From NCBI RefSeq assembly GCF_900119365.1, contig NZ_FPJO01000001.1, positions 381,181 to 445,180 on the forward strand: a stretch of DNA of 64,000 nt. The letters run 5' to 3'. This document shows, piece after piece, positions 1 through 8,534 of this stretch. Each line of letters begins with the position of its first letter. The first letter of the stretch is position 1. The position numbers were made by a program, and so were the translations under genes. Source of the stretch: Streptomyces atratus. Its GTDB lineage: Bacteria > Actinomycetota > Actinomycetes > Streptomycetales > Streptomycetaceae. Under the pieces are notes generated by a model. It did not search any database and was not told where the DNA came from. It saw only the letters and a list, made by a program, of their open reading frames with translations.

Positions 1-769
1 AGTCGAAGGATCCGGGGCCGGTGCCACCGCGTTGGTACGGCTTGCCCACCTGGGTCTTGGCGGCGTTCAGTGCGGCGGCACCCCAGGCGGAGGCGGGGAG
101 TTCGTTGCCCAGGTCGACGCGGTCGCCCGCGGAGCGGCTGGCGCGCTGCTGGTCCTCGCGCATCTTCGTGCGCTCGGCGGTGGTCATCGAGTTGAGCAGG
201 CGCTGCGCCTCGGCCAGCTTGTTCTGGAGCTTCTTCTTCTTCTCGCCGAGCGTCTTGCGTACGTCCGCGAGGTCACCGAGCTTGTCCTGGGCCTCCTTGC
301 GCTGCTGCGCGAGGACCCGCTGCTTCTCCTGGATCTTCCCCAGGGCCTCGGTCTGCTTGGCCGTCAACTGGTCGAGGGCCGAGGCCTCGTCGAGGAAGGT
401 GTCCGGGTTGGACGAGAGGAAGAGCTGCACCGACGGGTCGATGCCGCCGGAGCGGTACTGCGCCGCGGCGAGCGAACCGAGGCCGTTGCGGAGCGTATTG
501 ATCTCCTGCTGGCCGCGGGCCACCTTGTCCTGCAGCGCGCCGACTTCCTTCTCCAGCTTCTGCTGCTTCTCCTTGGCGCCGTAGTACTGCTCGTTGGCCT
601 CGCCGGCCTCGTGGCCGATCTTCTCGACCTTCGCCTTGACCTCGCTCTTGGAGGGCTTCGGGTCGGCGTGGGCCGCCTGGGAGGTCAGGGCCACGGCTGC
701 GGCGGCGGTCGCGGTGAGCACGGTCACACGGGCGCGGCTCGGCTGCTTGGGACGACGGTGGGACGCCAC
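1..769 (-). CDS. NlpC/P60 family peptidoglycan hydrolase, C-terminus cut by the window edge
   Basis: A secreted cell-wall hydrolase of the NlpC/P60 class, which cleaves peptide stems of peptidoglycan. The visible 256 residues start at a GTG at 769, preceded by a good AAGGAG ribosome site. They show a basic signal peptide ending near AAHA/DP, then a long Lys/Glu/Gln-rich coiled-coil region (about residues 45-215). The linker then enters the NlpC domain start (motif VGKPYQRGG) just before the sequence runs out, so the catalytic Cys-His pair lies outside the window. The coiled-coil arrangement resembles RipA/PcsB-type hydrolases. The leader carries its own promoter and a probable c-di-AMP riboswitch, in line with the known link between that signal and actinobacterial cell-wall hydrolases. 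Confidence 0.88.
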   Translation of the reverse strand, partial: MASHRRPKQPSRARVTVLTATAAAAVALTSQAAHADPKPSKSEVKAKVEKIGHEAGEANEQYYGAKEKQQKLEKEVGALQDKVARGQQEINTLRNGLGSLAAAQYRSGGIDPSVQLFLSSNPDTFLDEASALDQLTAKQTEALGKIQEKQRVLAQQRKEAQDKLGDLADVRKTLGEKKKKLQNKLAEAQRLLNSMTTAERTKMREDQQRASRSAGDRVDLGNELPASAWGAAALNAAKTQVGKPYQRGGTGPGSFD

Positions 770-784
770 GGAGGCGAGCTCCTT

Positions 785-902
785 CTTCCTCGAGCCGCCT
801 ACCGGGCTGTGGGGGATCGGATCCCCGGCTCCGTGCATGTCACGGACTCGGCGGTGCCTTCACCGTCACCCCGGGTGGGTGATCAACCGTGCGAAGGTTC
901 GA
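785..902 (-). promoter_or_regulatory. probable ydaO-type (c-di-AMP) riboswitch
   Basis: The minus-strand leader of the NlpC/P60 gene holds a structured block with elements I recognise from ydaO/c-di-AMP riboswitches of Streptomyces: a GGGGTGA segment, GAGCCGGGGAT, CCGATCCCC, then ACAGCCCGGTAGGCGG directly before the ribosome site. In actinobacteria this class is known upstream of rpf and NlpC/P60 cell-wall genes. The identification is by motif recall, not by a covariance search, and the 5' limit is set by the predicted transcription start. Confidence 0.6.
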
Positions 903-938
903 GGCCCGACCCTAGTGACCAACTTGTGATCAGTTCAA
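902..938 (-). promoter_or_regulatory. promoter for the riboswitch-NlpC/P60 transcript
   Basis: On the minus strand a -35 element TTGAAC (933-938) is separated by 18 nt from a -10 element TAGGGT (909-914), a good match to the vegetative sigma (HrdB-like) consensus. Initiation would fall near 902, at the start of the riboswitch-like leader. Confidence 0.55.
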
Positions 939-1052
939 ATCCTCACCCGAAAAATCTCATCACGGGCTGCACTTCTTTACCCACGACACACAGGGTGTAG
1001 CCGAGACTTGACGGTCCGTTCCCCGATTTCCGCCGAGACCCGGCAAGTGCCA

Positions 1053-2417
1053 CTAGACGCGCGAAAGGCGCTTCAGGAGCAAGGCGGACGCAACGGGCCT
1101 GGCGCCCGCCTTCGCCACTCCGTCGGCGACTTCGCGGTCGGTGGAGACCACGACGACGGGCCTGCCCGGAGGTTCGGCGCGCGCCAGCTGGCGGATGAGC
1201 TCGTCGGCGGTCACCCCGGGCTTGCTGAACAGCACCCGGACCCCGCGCGGCGGCGCGAGCAGCACCGGGGCCGCCAGCTCGGCGCCGTCGAAGACACAGG
1301 TCATCTCGGCGCCGGTCTGTGCCGCGAGCACCGAGAGTCCGCCCAGCAGTCTCAACCGCTGCTTCTCCAGCGGGAGTTGCGGATAACCGGTCTTGGTGAC
1401 GTTGTAGCCGTCGACGATCAGATGCGCCTGCGGCAGCGCGAGCAGCTGGTCGAGCAGGGCCGGGTCGGTCTCCGAAAGGGCCCTGGCTGCAATGTCCTTG
1501 GGCGACATGCGGCCCGGCTCGACCGCGTCGACGCCGTCGGCGGGGCGGATCGAGGAGGGCGGCAGGGCCAGTTCGCGGCGGAGCCCGCTCGCCGCGTCGA
1601 GCACCGTGTCCAGCAGCAGCCGCAGCCGCATGTCCTCGACCGAGCGGCCCTCCCTGGCGGCCCGGCGGCCCGCCTCCACGGACGCCTCGGCCTCCCCCAG
1701 CCGCGCCTTGAGCCGACGGCTCTCGCTCTCGGCCGCGGAGACCTGGGCGGCCGCCTCGGACCGTACGGCGTCGGTCTCGGCCCGGCTGCGGCGCAGCGCG
1801 GCCTCACCACGCCTGACCTCGTTGACGGCGCTGCGCAGCTTGCGCTGAAGGGATTCGGCCTCCTTGCGGGCCGCCTCCAGCTCGCCGCGCAGCCGCTCCG
1901 TCTCGCTCTTCGTCTGCGAGCGGGCCCGGACGAGCTCCTCGCGCAGCCGGTCCAGCTCGCGGCGGCTCTCCTCGTCGGCGCGCTCGGCGTCGGCACGCTG
2001 GGCCTCCTCGCCCGCGGCGGCGACCAGCTTCACCCAGCCCGCCGGGCGCAGCACATAGGCCACCGCGGCCACATCGACGGGATCGGCGGCGGCGGGCGGA
2101 GCACCGGCCTCCAGGGCGGCGGCCAGCTCCGACTGCCCCTCCTTGAGCCGGTCGCCGATGCGCTGCCGGAACAGCGCGTCGCCCTCCAGGGCGGCCGCCA
2201 TCGCGTTCCCGGCGAACTTGGCCCGCCGGGTCGGGGTGAAGCGGGCGTACTGCCGCAGCTGGGCGGGGAGTTCGGTGACCGTCAGGCCGCCGAACGCGTC
2301 CGAGACCAGAGCGACGACCCGCCGCCGTACACCTTCGGGCAGCGGGCGGTCGAGCGCCTCGACGGCGTCGCCGGCCGCCTCGGCCGACTCGGCGCCGCTC
2401 TCGGGCTGCTCCACCAT
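1053..2417 (-). CDS. NYN (YacP-like) domain protein with long coiled coil
   Basis: A 454-residue protein. The N-terminal third is helical. A charged coiled coil covers about residues 140-265, and the C-terminal 140 residues form a NYN/YacP-type PIN-like domain. Visible motifs are LIVDGYNV, CVFDGAE and VVSTDREVADG, with acidic residues at the expected metal-site positions. PIN/NYN domains are usually RNases or nuclease-fold RNA-binding proteins, so an RNA-processing role is an inference. Streptomyces homologues are often labelled RNA-binding protein. It lies upstream of the NlpC/P60 gene on the same strand, 283 bp away. A GTG one codon downstream of the chosen ATG is an alternative start. Confidence 0.85.
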   Translation of the reverse strand: MVEQPESGAESAEAAGDAVEALDRPLPEGVRRRVVALVSDAFGGLTVTELPAQLRQYARFTPTRRAKFAGNAMAAALEGDALFRQRIGDRLKEGQSELAAALEAGAPPAAADPVDVAAVAYVLRPAGWVKLVAAAGEEAQRADAERADEESRRELDRLREELVRARSQTKSETERLRGELEAARKEAESLQRKLRSAVNEVRRGEAALRRSRAETDAVRSEAAAQVSAAESESRRLKARLGEAEASVEAGRRAAREGRSVEDMRLRLLLDTVLDAASGLRRELALPPSSIRPADGVDAVEPGRMSPKDIAARALSETDPALLDQLLALPQAHLIVDGYNVTKTGYPQLPLEKQRLRLLGGLSVLAAQTGAEMTCVFDGAELAAPVLLAPPRGVRVLFSKPGVTADELIRQLARAEPPGRPVVVVSTDREVADGVAKAGARPVASALLLKRLSRV

Positions 2418-2450
2418 CCGTCACCCCAAATGTCTATGGGCGCGGCTCCG

Positions 2451-2693
2451 TCAGGAGTCGGCACCCGGCCTGTCCACCAGTTCGATCTGGTCCACCGCAT
2501 TGCACCAACGGCAACGCACCGACTCGATGGTCTCACTGACCACCTCGCGTTCCTCGACGCTGGACTCACCGGCCAGGTCGAGATGGACGTATTCGACGAC
2601 CTTCGAGGAGCGCGTCACGTCGAAGCGCGTGAGATTTCCGCAGAGCGTGCAGCGCCAGCGAGTCCCGTCGGTCGGCTGGGGAACCGTCGTCAT
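2451..2693 (-). CDS. small zinc-ribbon protein
   Basis: An 80-residue protein of unknown function. The ATG at 2693 has a clear AGAGGA ribosome site, so I prefer it to longer in-frame starts. Two CxxC pairs (Cys15/Cys18 and Cys61/Cys64) flank an acidic, beta-rich middle, as expected for a zinc ribbon. It lies 33 bp upstream of the NYN gene on the same strand and is probably co-transcribed with it. No catalytic motif is visible, so nucleic-acid binding or a structural zinc role are only possibilities. Confidence 0.75.
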   Translation of the reverse strand: MTTVPQPTDGTRWRCTLCGNLTRFDVTRSSKVVEYVHLDLAGESSVEEREVVSETIESVRCRWCNAVDQIELVDRPGADS

Positions 2694-2857
2694 CGTTGCG
2701 TCCTCTTTCGTCGAGCCTCGTGCTGCCTTGCCTTCAAGGATCTCGCGGTGCGCCGTCGAACTGCGGATGTCCTGCCGTAACCCTACGGCCTTGCCATGTC
2801 CCCCCGACACGGCGAGGCGGTCTGTCCCGTTCCCTCCGCTTGCGTCATGCTCTGTTC

Positions 2858-3610
2858 ATGATCGATCGGCGAGCTGTGACCGGCAGGCTGACCGGCGGGC
2901 TGCTACGGACGGTCGCCTCGGGCGGACCGCTGGTGACCCATGCCCTGATCACGGTCTGCGTCCTGGTCTTCGTGATCAGCCCGCTCTCCGGCCTCGCCCC
3001 GGTGCCCGGGACCGCCGATGCCCTGCTCGCCGCCCAGGCCGGGTACTTCGAACGCTGGGGCGTGATCCCCGGTGAGCTGTGGGACGGCTCCGCACACGCC
3101 CTGCTCACCCCGCTCACCGCCCTCTTCGTCCACGGCAGCTGGCTGCACCTGCTCGGCAACGTGCTCTTCCTGTACGTCTTCGGGGCGATGACCGAGGAGC
3201 GCATGGGCCGGCTCGGGTTCACCTTCTTCTACGTCATCTGCGGCTATCTCGCCCTGGTCGCCTACGCGGCCGCCCACGCCACCTCCGACCAGACGCTGGT
3301 GGGCGCGTCGGGGGCGATCTCGGCGGTGCTCGGGGCGTTCCTGTACCTGTTCCCCAGGGCCCGGGTCACCAGCCTGTTCCCGTTCCTCTTCTTCCTGCCG
3401 CTGCGCTTCCCCGCCTGGATCGTGCTGGTCTTCTGGTTCGTCCTGCAGTGGCTGGCGGTCCAGGGCGCGGGCGACGGGGGGCCGGGGGTGGCCTATCTGG
3501 CCCATGTGGTGGGCTTCGCCCTGGGCTTCGTCTACGCCTGGGGGCGTTTCCGGCGTACGGATAGAGTGAAGACACCAGCCACGGCCACCGAGGGAGAAAG
3601 CCAGCCGTGA
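2858..3610 (+). CDS. rhomboid family intramembrane serine protease
   Basis: A 250-residue membrane protein that should cleave transmembrane substrates inside the bilayer. The rhomboid signature is complete: HLLGN in TM2 (residues 97-101), GASG with nucleophile Ser151, and catalytic His216 in the last core helix (AYLAHVVGF). About six membrane helices are visible, followed by a short basic tail. The start ATG at 2858 lacks a strong ribosome site; a GTG at 2875 is an alternative. Its stop overlaps the next start by four bases (GTGA), so the following Lrp-type gene is translationally coupled. Confidence 0.9.
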   Translation: MIDRRAVTGRLTGGLLRTVASGGPLVTHALITVCVLVFVISPLSGLAPVPGTADALLAAQAGYFERWGVIPGELWDGSAHALLTPLTALFVHGSWLHLLGNVLFLYVFGAMTEERMGRLGFTFFYVICGYLALVAYAAAHATSDQTLVGASGAISAVLGAFLYLFPRARVTSLFPFLFFLPLRFPAWIVLVFWFVLQWLAVQGAGDGGPGVAYLAHVVGFALGFVYAWGRFRRTDRVKTPATATEGESQP

Positions 3611-3888
3611 TCACCGCGATCGTGCTCATCAAAACCAGCGTGGACCGTATTCCCGAGATCGCCGAGGCCATCGCGGCGCTGGACAGCGTCAGCGAGGTCT
3701 TCTCGGTCACCGGTACGTACGACCTGATCGCCATGGTCCGGGTGGCCAGGCACGACGATCTGGCCGACGTCATCCCCGGCCGGATCAGCAAGATCCCCGG
3801 CGTCGAGGCCACCGACACGCATGTGGCGTTCCGTACCTACTCGCAGCACGACCTGGAGGCCGCCTTCGCCATCGGCCTCGACGCGTAG
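3607..3888 (+). CDS. stand-alone Lrp/AsnC ligand-binding (RAM) domain protein
   Basis: A 93-residue protein consisting only of the alpha-beta ligand-binding/oligomerisation domain of Lrp/AsnC regulators (pattern VTGTYDLIAMVRV, then KIPGV near residue 63). There is no helix-turn-helix, so it cannot bind DNA by itself in the usual way. Stand-alone RAM proteins are known in bacteria and are thought to sense amino acids or to mix with full-length Lrp subunits. It overlaps the rhomboid gene by GTGA. A perfect hairpin follows the stop codon. Confidence 0.9.
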   Translation: MITAIVLIKTSVDRIPEIAEAIAALDSVSEVFSVTGTYDLIAMVRVARHDDLADVIPGRISKIPGVEATDTHVAFRTYSQHDLEAAFAIGLDA

Positions 3889-3907
3889 GCACGTCTTCAC
3901 GGCGTGA

Positions 3908-3953
3908 CACTTCGGCGGGGGACGGGCTGGGCTGCCCGTCCCCCGCCGAAGTG
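3908..3953. terminator. 20-bp perfect hairpin, bidirectional terminator
   Basis: Arms 3908-3927 and 3934-3953 are perfectly complementary with a 6-nt loop. It lies between convergent genes (Lrp-type on plus, desulfurase on minus) and can end transcription from both sides. There is no long U-run, which is usual in Streptomyces. Confidence 0.85.
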
Positions 3954-3964
3954 CTGTGTGCCTG

Positions 3965-5341
3965 TCAGAGCTGCGCCGCGCCCCGGTCCGGGACGCAGCG
4001 GCCGTCCTCGGTGCGGTACTTCCACTGGGCGCCCTTGCTCACCAGCTCCTTGACCGCGCGGACGAAACGCTCGATGTGCTCGTCCGGCGTACCGGCGCCG
4101 AAGCTCACCCGGATCGCGTTGAGTGAGAGCTCTCCCGGTTCGGCCTCCGGCGCGCCGCACTCGCCGACCTCCTGCGGGTCGCTGCCCAGCAGGGTGCGGA
4201 CCAGCGGGTGGGCGCAGAACAGACCGTCGCGGACCCCGATGCCGTACTCGGCGGAGAGCGCGGCGGCGAAGTGCGAGCTGTTCCAGCCCTCCACCACGAA
4301 GGAGATGACGCCGACCCGCGGGGCGTCGTCGCCGAACAGCGAGAGCACCTTGACCTCGGGGATGCCGGCGAGGCCGGCCCGGACCGTGCTCACGAGATGC
4401 TGCTCCCGGGCGACCAGGCCGTCGAAGCCCGCCTCGGTGAGCGCCTTGCAGGCGGAGGCGATGGAGTAGACGCCGATGACATTGGGGGAACCGGCCTCGT
4501 GGCGGGCGGCGGTGGAGTGCCACTCGACGTCCACGCCGCCGTCGGTGCGGCGGGCCACCTTGCGCGAGGCGCCGCCGCCCGCGAGGTAGGGGTCGGCCTC
4601 CTGGAGCCAGTCGGCCCGGCCGGCCAGGACACCCGAGCCGAAGGGCGCGTACAGCTTGTGTCCGGAGAAGGCGACCCAGTCGACGTCCAGCTCGGCGATG
4701 TCGACGGGGTGGTGCGGGGCGAGCTGCGCGGCGTCCAGCACGATCCGGGCACCGTGCGCGTGCGCCGCGGCGGCCAGCTCCTTCACCGGCCACAGCTCGC
4801 CGGTGACATTGGAGGCGCCGGTGACGCAGACCAGCGCGGAGCCGTAGGGCTCTCGGTCGGCGAGCGCGCGCTCCAGCGTCTCGACGGCCTGGGCGGGGGT
4901 GCGCGGGGCGTTCAGGTAGGTCACCCGGGCGTCGCGCCACGGCAGCAGCGAGGCGTGGTGCTCGGTCTCGTACACGAAGACCTGGCAGTCGGCCGGGACG
5001 ACCGCGGCCAGCAGGTTCAGCGAGTCGGTGGTCGAGCGGGTGAAGATCACCTGGTCGTCGGCGCGGCAGCCGAGGAACTCCGCGACGGTCGCGCGGCTGT
5101 TCTCGAAGAGGTCCGTGGAAAGCTGCGAGAGGTAGCCGGCCCCGCGGTGGACGCTGCCGTAGTACGGCGCGTACGCGGCGACATCGTCCCAGACGCGCTG
5201 GAGGGCGGGGGCGCTGGCGGCGTAGTCGAGAGCGGCGTAGGTGACCTCACCACCGGTGACCAGCGGAACCGTCACATCCTTGCCCAGAACCGACAGAGGG
5301 GCACAAAGCGACTGGTCGGCGGCAGCGGTGAAGACAGACAT
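3965..5341 (-). CDS. SufS-like class V aminotransferase (probable cysteine desulfurase)
   Basis: A 458-residue PLP enzyme of fold type I. The PLP lysine is Lys229 in FSGHKLYAPFGSG, Asp203 lies in VLDAAQ, and ETEHHASLLPW (126-135) matches the SufS/CsdA group. Cys376 in RDGLFCAHPL aligns with the catalytic cysteine of group II desulfurases (RxGHHCAQPL). It should therefore remove sulfur from cysteine or a related thiol amino acid, though the true substrate is not shown by sequence. The C-terminus has an extra 20 or so residues after the last conserved helix. The start at 5341 has a GGGAG ribosome site. A SAM-IV riboswitch in the leader ties expression to S-adenosylmethionine, pointing to sulfur amino acid metabolism rather than general Fe-S assembly. 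Confidence 0.88.
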   Translation of the reverse strand: MSVFTAAADQSLCAPLSVLGKDVTVPLVTGGEVTYAALDYAASAPALQRVWDDVAAYAPYYGSVHRGAGYLSQLSTDLFENSRATVAEFLGCRADDQVIFTRSTTDSLNLLAAVVPADCQVFVYETEHHASLLPWRDARVTYLNAPRTPAQAVETLERALADREPYGSALVCVTGASNVTGELWPVKELAAAAHAHGARIVLDAAQLAPHHPVDIAELDVDWVAFSGHKLYAPFGSGVLAGRADWLQEADPYLAGGGASRKVARRTDGGVDVEWHSTAARHEAGSPNVIGVYSIASACKALTEAGFDGLVAREQHLVSTVRAGLAGIPEVKVLSLFGDDAPRVGVISFVVEGWNSSHFAAALSAEYGIGVRDGLFCAHPLVRTLLGSDPQEVGECGAPEAEPGELSLNAIRVSFGAGTPDEHIERFVRAVKELVSKGAQWKYRTEDGRCVPDRGAAQL

Positions 5342-5515
5342 GGCGAACTCCCGTAAGAGGCAGGCGAATTGCATGCGCCGGCGAATACGCGGCAGCGCAG
5401 CAGAAGAGAAAAGAGGGGGGGTGCGGAGGAGGGCCGACGGCCCTATCGCATTCGCGTGCTCACAAGAGACTCCCTAGGGACCAGGACCCCGGGGGTTGGC
5501 ATTCACAGATGCCGA

Positions 5516-5636
5516 GGGGCCCGCGCTTGCCGCAGACCTCGCTGCCCACGGCCTGGTCTTCACCCGGGGCACCCCGCCACGGACGGAGGGTTGCCGGACA
5601 GCGGGCCGGGGCCGTAGTCGCTGTCACTCATGACCT
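5516..5636 (-). promoter_or_regulatory. SAM-IV riboswitch
   Basis: On the minus strand the leader begins GGTCATGAGTGACAGCG, continues through CTGTCCGGCAACCCTCC and GGGGTGCCCCGGGTGA-AGACCAGG, and ends GCGGCAAGCGCGGG. This follows the published actinomycete SAM-IV aptamer almost element for element, including the P1 pairing GGTC/GACC, the SAM-binding core and the 3' pseudoknot segment. SAM-IV is known to turn off sulfur-metabolism genes when S-adenosylmethionine is abundant. About 175 nt separate the aptamer from the start codon and carry short hairpins (for example AGGGCCGTCGGCCCT) that could be the expression platform. Confidence 0.92.
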
Positions 5637-5660
5637 GCCCAGCATCTTGCCATACGTACG

Positions 5661-5704
5661 AAAACGCGCAAGGCACAGTCCAGGATCCGGACTGCGCCCT
5701 GCGC
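5661..5704 (-). terminator. intrinsic terminator after trpD
   Basis: Arms 5666-5681 and 5689-5704 form a 16-bp stem with two G-U pairs. On the minus strand it is followed by GCGTTTTCG, so it has a short U-tract. It separates trpD from the SAM-IV transcription unit. Confidence 0.75.
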
Positions 5705-5720
5705 CACATCTGCGCCTGTC

Positions 5721-6785
5721 TCAGGCGTTGCTGGCCGCCACCCAGCGCTCCAGCGCGCGCGTCGCCGCCCCGGAGTCGATGGACTCGGCGGCCTTCGCCA
5801 TCCCGGCCGCGAGCTGCTCGTTCAGCGTGCCGTCCGCCGCGTCCAGCGCCACCAGCGCCGCCGCCGAGTTGAGCAGCACGGCGTCACGCACCGGCCCCCG
5901 CTCGCCGGCCAGCACCCGGCGGGCCACATCGGCGTTGTACGAGGCGTCCGCACCACGCAGGGCCTGCACGGGCACCAGCTCAAGACCGACGTCGCGCGGG
6001 TCGAACGCCTCCTCGCGCACCGCTCCGTCCCGGACCACCCAGACCCGCGAGGTCGCGGTCGTCGTCAGCTCGTCCAGACCGTCGTCGCCGCGGAAGACCA
6101 GCGCCGAATTGCCGCGCCCGGCGAGGACACCGGCGACGATGGGCGCCATCTTCAGGTCGGCCACACCGACGGCCTGGGAGCGCACCCCGGCCGGGTTGGT
6201 GAGCGGCCCGAGGATGTTGAACGTGGTCGGCGCGCCGAGCTCCTTGCGGGCCCTGGCGACGTACCGCAGGGCGGGGTGGAATTTCACCGCGAAGCAGAAG
6301 GTGATGCCCGCCTCCTCGGCGACCTCGACGACCCGCTGCGCGGAGAGGTCCAGGTTGACGCCGAGTTTTTCCAGCACATCGGAGGAGCCGCTCGCCGACG
6401 AGGAGGCGCGGTTGCCGTGCTTGACGACCTTGGCGCCGGTGCCGGCGATGACGATCGCCGACATGGTGGAGATGTTGACGGTCTTGGCGAGGTCGCCGCC
6501 GGTGCCGACGATGTCTACCGTGCGGCCGGGTACGTGGATGGTGTTGGCGTGCTCGTACATCGCCCGTACCAGGCCGGACACCTCGTCGATCGTCTCGCCC
6601 TTGGCCCGCAGGGCCACCGCGAATCCGGCGATCTGCACATCGGTCGCCTCGCCGCTCATGATGCGGTCCATCGCCCACGCGGTGTCGTCGGCGGTGAGGT
6701 TCTCGCCGCGCAGCAGGGGATTCAGCACGCCGGGCCAGGTACGGTCCGCCACGCTGTCGCCGCCGATCGGGGTCACAACGTTCAT
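5721..6785 (-). CDS. trpD: anthranilate phosphoribosyltransferase
   Basis: A 354-residue TrpD that joins anthranilate to PRPP in the second committed step of tryptophan synthesis. The PRPP-binding motif DIVGTGGD, the motif KHGNRASSS and the interdomain segment NILGPLTNP are all intact. The start ATG at 6785 has a GGAGCGG ribosome site. No other trp gene is adjacent. It stands alone between the respiratory operon terminator and its own terminator, which is usual for a dispersed actinobacterial trp pathway. Nothing looks degraded. Confidence 0.96.
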   Translation of the reverse strand: MNVVTPIGGDSVADRTWPGVLNPLLRGENLTADDTAWAMDRIMSGEATDVQIAGFAVALRAKGETIDEVSGLVRAMYEHANTIHVPGRTVDIVGTGGDLAKTVNISTMSAIVIAGTGAKVVKHGNRASSSASGSSDVLEKLGVNLDLSAQRVVEVAEEAGITFCFAVKFHPALRYVARARKELGAPTTFNILGPLTNPAGVRSQAVGVADLKMAPIVAGVLAGRGNSALVFRGDDGLDELTTTATSRVWVVRDGAVREEAFDPRDVGLELVPVQALRGADASYNADVARRVLAGERGPVRDAVLLNSAAALVALDAADGTLNEQLAAGMAKAAESIDSGAATRALERWVAASNA

Positions 6786-6854
6786 GGTCCGCTCCTGGGT
6801 CCACAGCCGGTAAAAGGGATCGCCTCCACCCTATCGAGCACCGTGGACAGCGAA

Positions 6855-6883
6855 GAGCCCCGTCCATCGAATGGACGGGGCTC
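6855..6883. terminator. 13-bp hairpin terminator after qcrB
   Basis: Arms 6855-6867 and 6871-6883 are perfectly complementary with a 3-nt loop. It lies 25 bp beyond the qcrB stop, at the end of the ctaE-qcrCAB operon and upstream of trpD. Confidence 0.85.
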
Positions 6884-6908
6884 CTGCTGTGGCGATCAGT
6901 TCAGGCGA

Positions 6909-8534
6909 TCAGTGGTGACCGTGGCCGCTGGTGATCTCCTTGTACTCCTCGGCGGTGGGCTTGGCGATCTGGTTGTTCTCGCCGAAGTAGCCCTTGCTGA
7001 GCCGGGCCCGCAGCTTCTGCAGGGCCGACACCTTGCGCTCGACACCGTTCTCGTCGACCGTCGGGCCGATCTCGACCGGCTTGTACTGCTCGTGCGCGGT
7101 GAGCGTGTGCAGCTGCTCGGGGCCGAGCGGCTCGTGGATCTCGACGAACTCACCGTGCGGCAGGCGCTTGATGATGCCGGACTCGCGCCCGTGCAGCACC
7201 TTCTCCTTGTCGCGGCGCTGGAGGCCGAGGCAGATCCGCCGGGTGACGACGAACGCGATGACCGGGCCGACGAAGATGAAGATCCGGACGAACCAGGAGA
7301 TGGCGTTCAGCGACAGGTGGAAGTGCGTGGCCCACAGGTCGTTGGCACCGCCGATGAAGACGACGACGTACTCGGTGATCCAGGCGACGCCGAAGGCCGT
7401 CCGGGTCGGGGCGTTGCGCGGGCGGTCCAGGATGTGGTGCTCGCGCTTGTCCCCAGTGATCCAGGACTCGACGAACGGGTAGACGGCGATGATCCCGAGC
7501 ACCAGTCCGAAGGCCATCAGCGGGATGAACACACCCAGGACGAGCGTGTGGCCCCAGAGGTTGATCTCCCAGCCGGGCATCACTCGGATCAGACCCTCGG
7601 CAAAGCCCATGTACCAGTCGGGCTGGGCGCCGGTGGACACCTGGTCCGGACGGTACGGGCCGATGTTCCAGATCGGGTTGATCGTGGCGATGGCCGCGAT
7701 GATGGCGATGATGCCGAAGACCAGGAAGAAGAAGCCACCGGCCTTCGCCATGTACACCGGCATCAGCGGCATGCCGACGACGTTCTTGTTGGTGCGGCCG
7801 GGTCCCGCGAACTGCGTGTGCTTGTGGTAGAAGACCAGGATCAGGTGCGCCACCAGCAGACCGAGCATGATGCCCGGCAGCAGCAGGATGTGGATCGAGT
7901 AGAACCGGCCGACGAAGTCGTGACCGGGGAACTCTCCGCCGAACAGGAACATCGAGATGTACGTGCCGACGATCGGCATCGACAGGATCGCGCCCTGGGT
8001 GAAGCGGACACCCGTACCGGACAGCAGGTCGTCCGGGAGCGAGTAGCCGGTGAAGCCGGTGAACATACCCAGCACGAACAGCAGGAAGCCGAACAGCCAG
8101 TTGATCTCACGCGGCTTGCGGAACGCCCCCGTGAAGAAGACGCGCATCATGTGCACGAACATGCCGGCCAGGAAGATCAGCGCGGCCCAGTGGTGGATCT
8201 GGCGAACCAGCAGACCACCGCGGACGTCGAAGCTGATGTCCAGCGTCGAGGCGTAGGCCGCGGACATCCGGATGCCCTGCATCGGCTCGTACGAGCCGTG
8301 GTACACGACCTCGCTCATGCTCGGCTCGAAGAACAGCGTCAGATACACACCCGTGAGGATGATGATGATGAAGCTGTAGAGCGCGATCTCCCCGAGCATG
8401 AAGGACCAGTGGTCCGGGAAGATCTTGCGCATGTTGGCCTTGGCCAGGGAGTAGATCCCGAGCCGGCCGTCCGCCCAGTCGGCCACCCGCTCACCGGCGG
8501 GCGCCTTGCGCTGTGTGTCGGTCGCAGTACTCAT
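6909..8534 (-). CDS. qcrB: cytochrome bc1 complex cytochrome b subunit
   Basis: A 541-residue integral membrane cytochrome b that oxidises menaquinol and passes electrons to the Rieske protein and low-potential hemes. Bis-histidine heme ligands are visible in QIHHWAALIFLAGMFVH and in SIHILLLPGIMLGLLVAH. The quinol-site motif appears as PDWY, the actinobacterial form of PEWY. The protein is longer than mitochondrial cytochrome b because of a C-terminal extension of more than 100 residues, as in other actinobacteria. Its start overlaps the qcrA stop by four bases. Confidence 0.97.
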   Translation of the reverse strand: MSTATDTQRKAPAGERVADWADGRLGIYSLAKANMRKIFPDHWSFMLGEIALYSFIIIILTGVYLTLFFEPSMSEVVYHGSYEPMQGIRMSAAYASTLDISFDVRGGLLVRQIHHWAALIFLAGMFVHMMRVFFTGAFRKPREINWLFGFLLFVLGMFTGFTGYSLPDDLLSGTGVRFTQGAILSMPIVGTYISMFLFGGEFPGHDFVGRFYSIHILLLPGIMLGLLVAHLILVFYHKHTQFAGPGRTNKNVVGMPLMPVYMAKAGGFFFLVFGIIAIIAAIATINPIWNIGPYRPDQVSTGAQPDWYMGFAEGLIRVMPGWEINLWGHTLVLGVFIPLMAFGLVLGIIAVYPFVESWITGDKREHHILDRPRNAPTRTAFGVAWITEYVVVFIGGANDLWATHFHLSLNAISWFVRIFIFVGPVIAFVVTRRICLGLQRRDKEKVLHGRESGIIKRLPHGEFVEIHEPLGPEQLHTLTAHEQYKPVEIGPTVDENGVERKVSALQKLRARLSKGYFGENNQIAKPTAEEYKEITSGHGHH

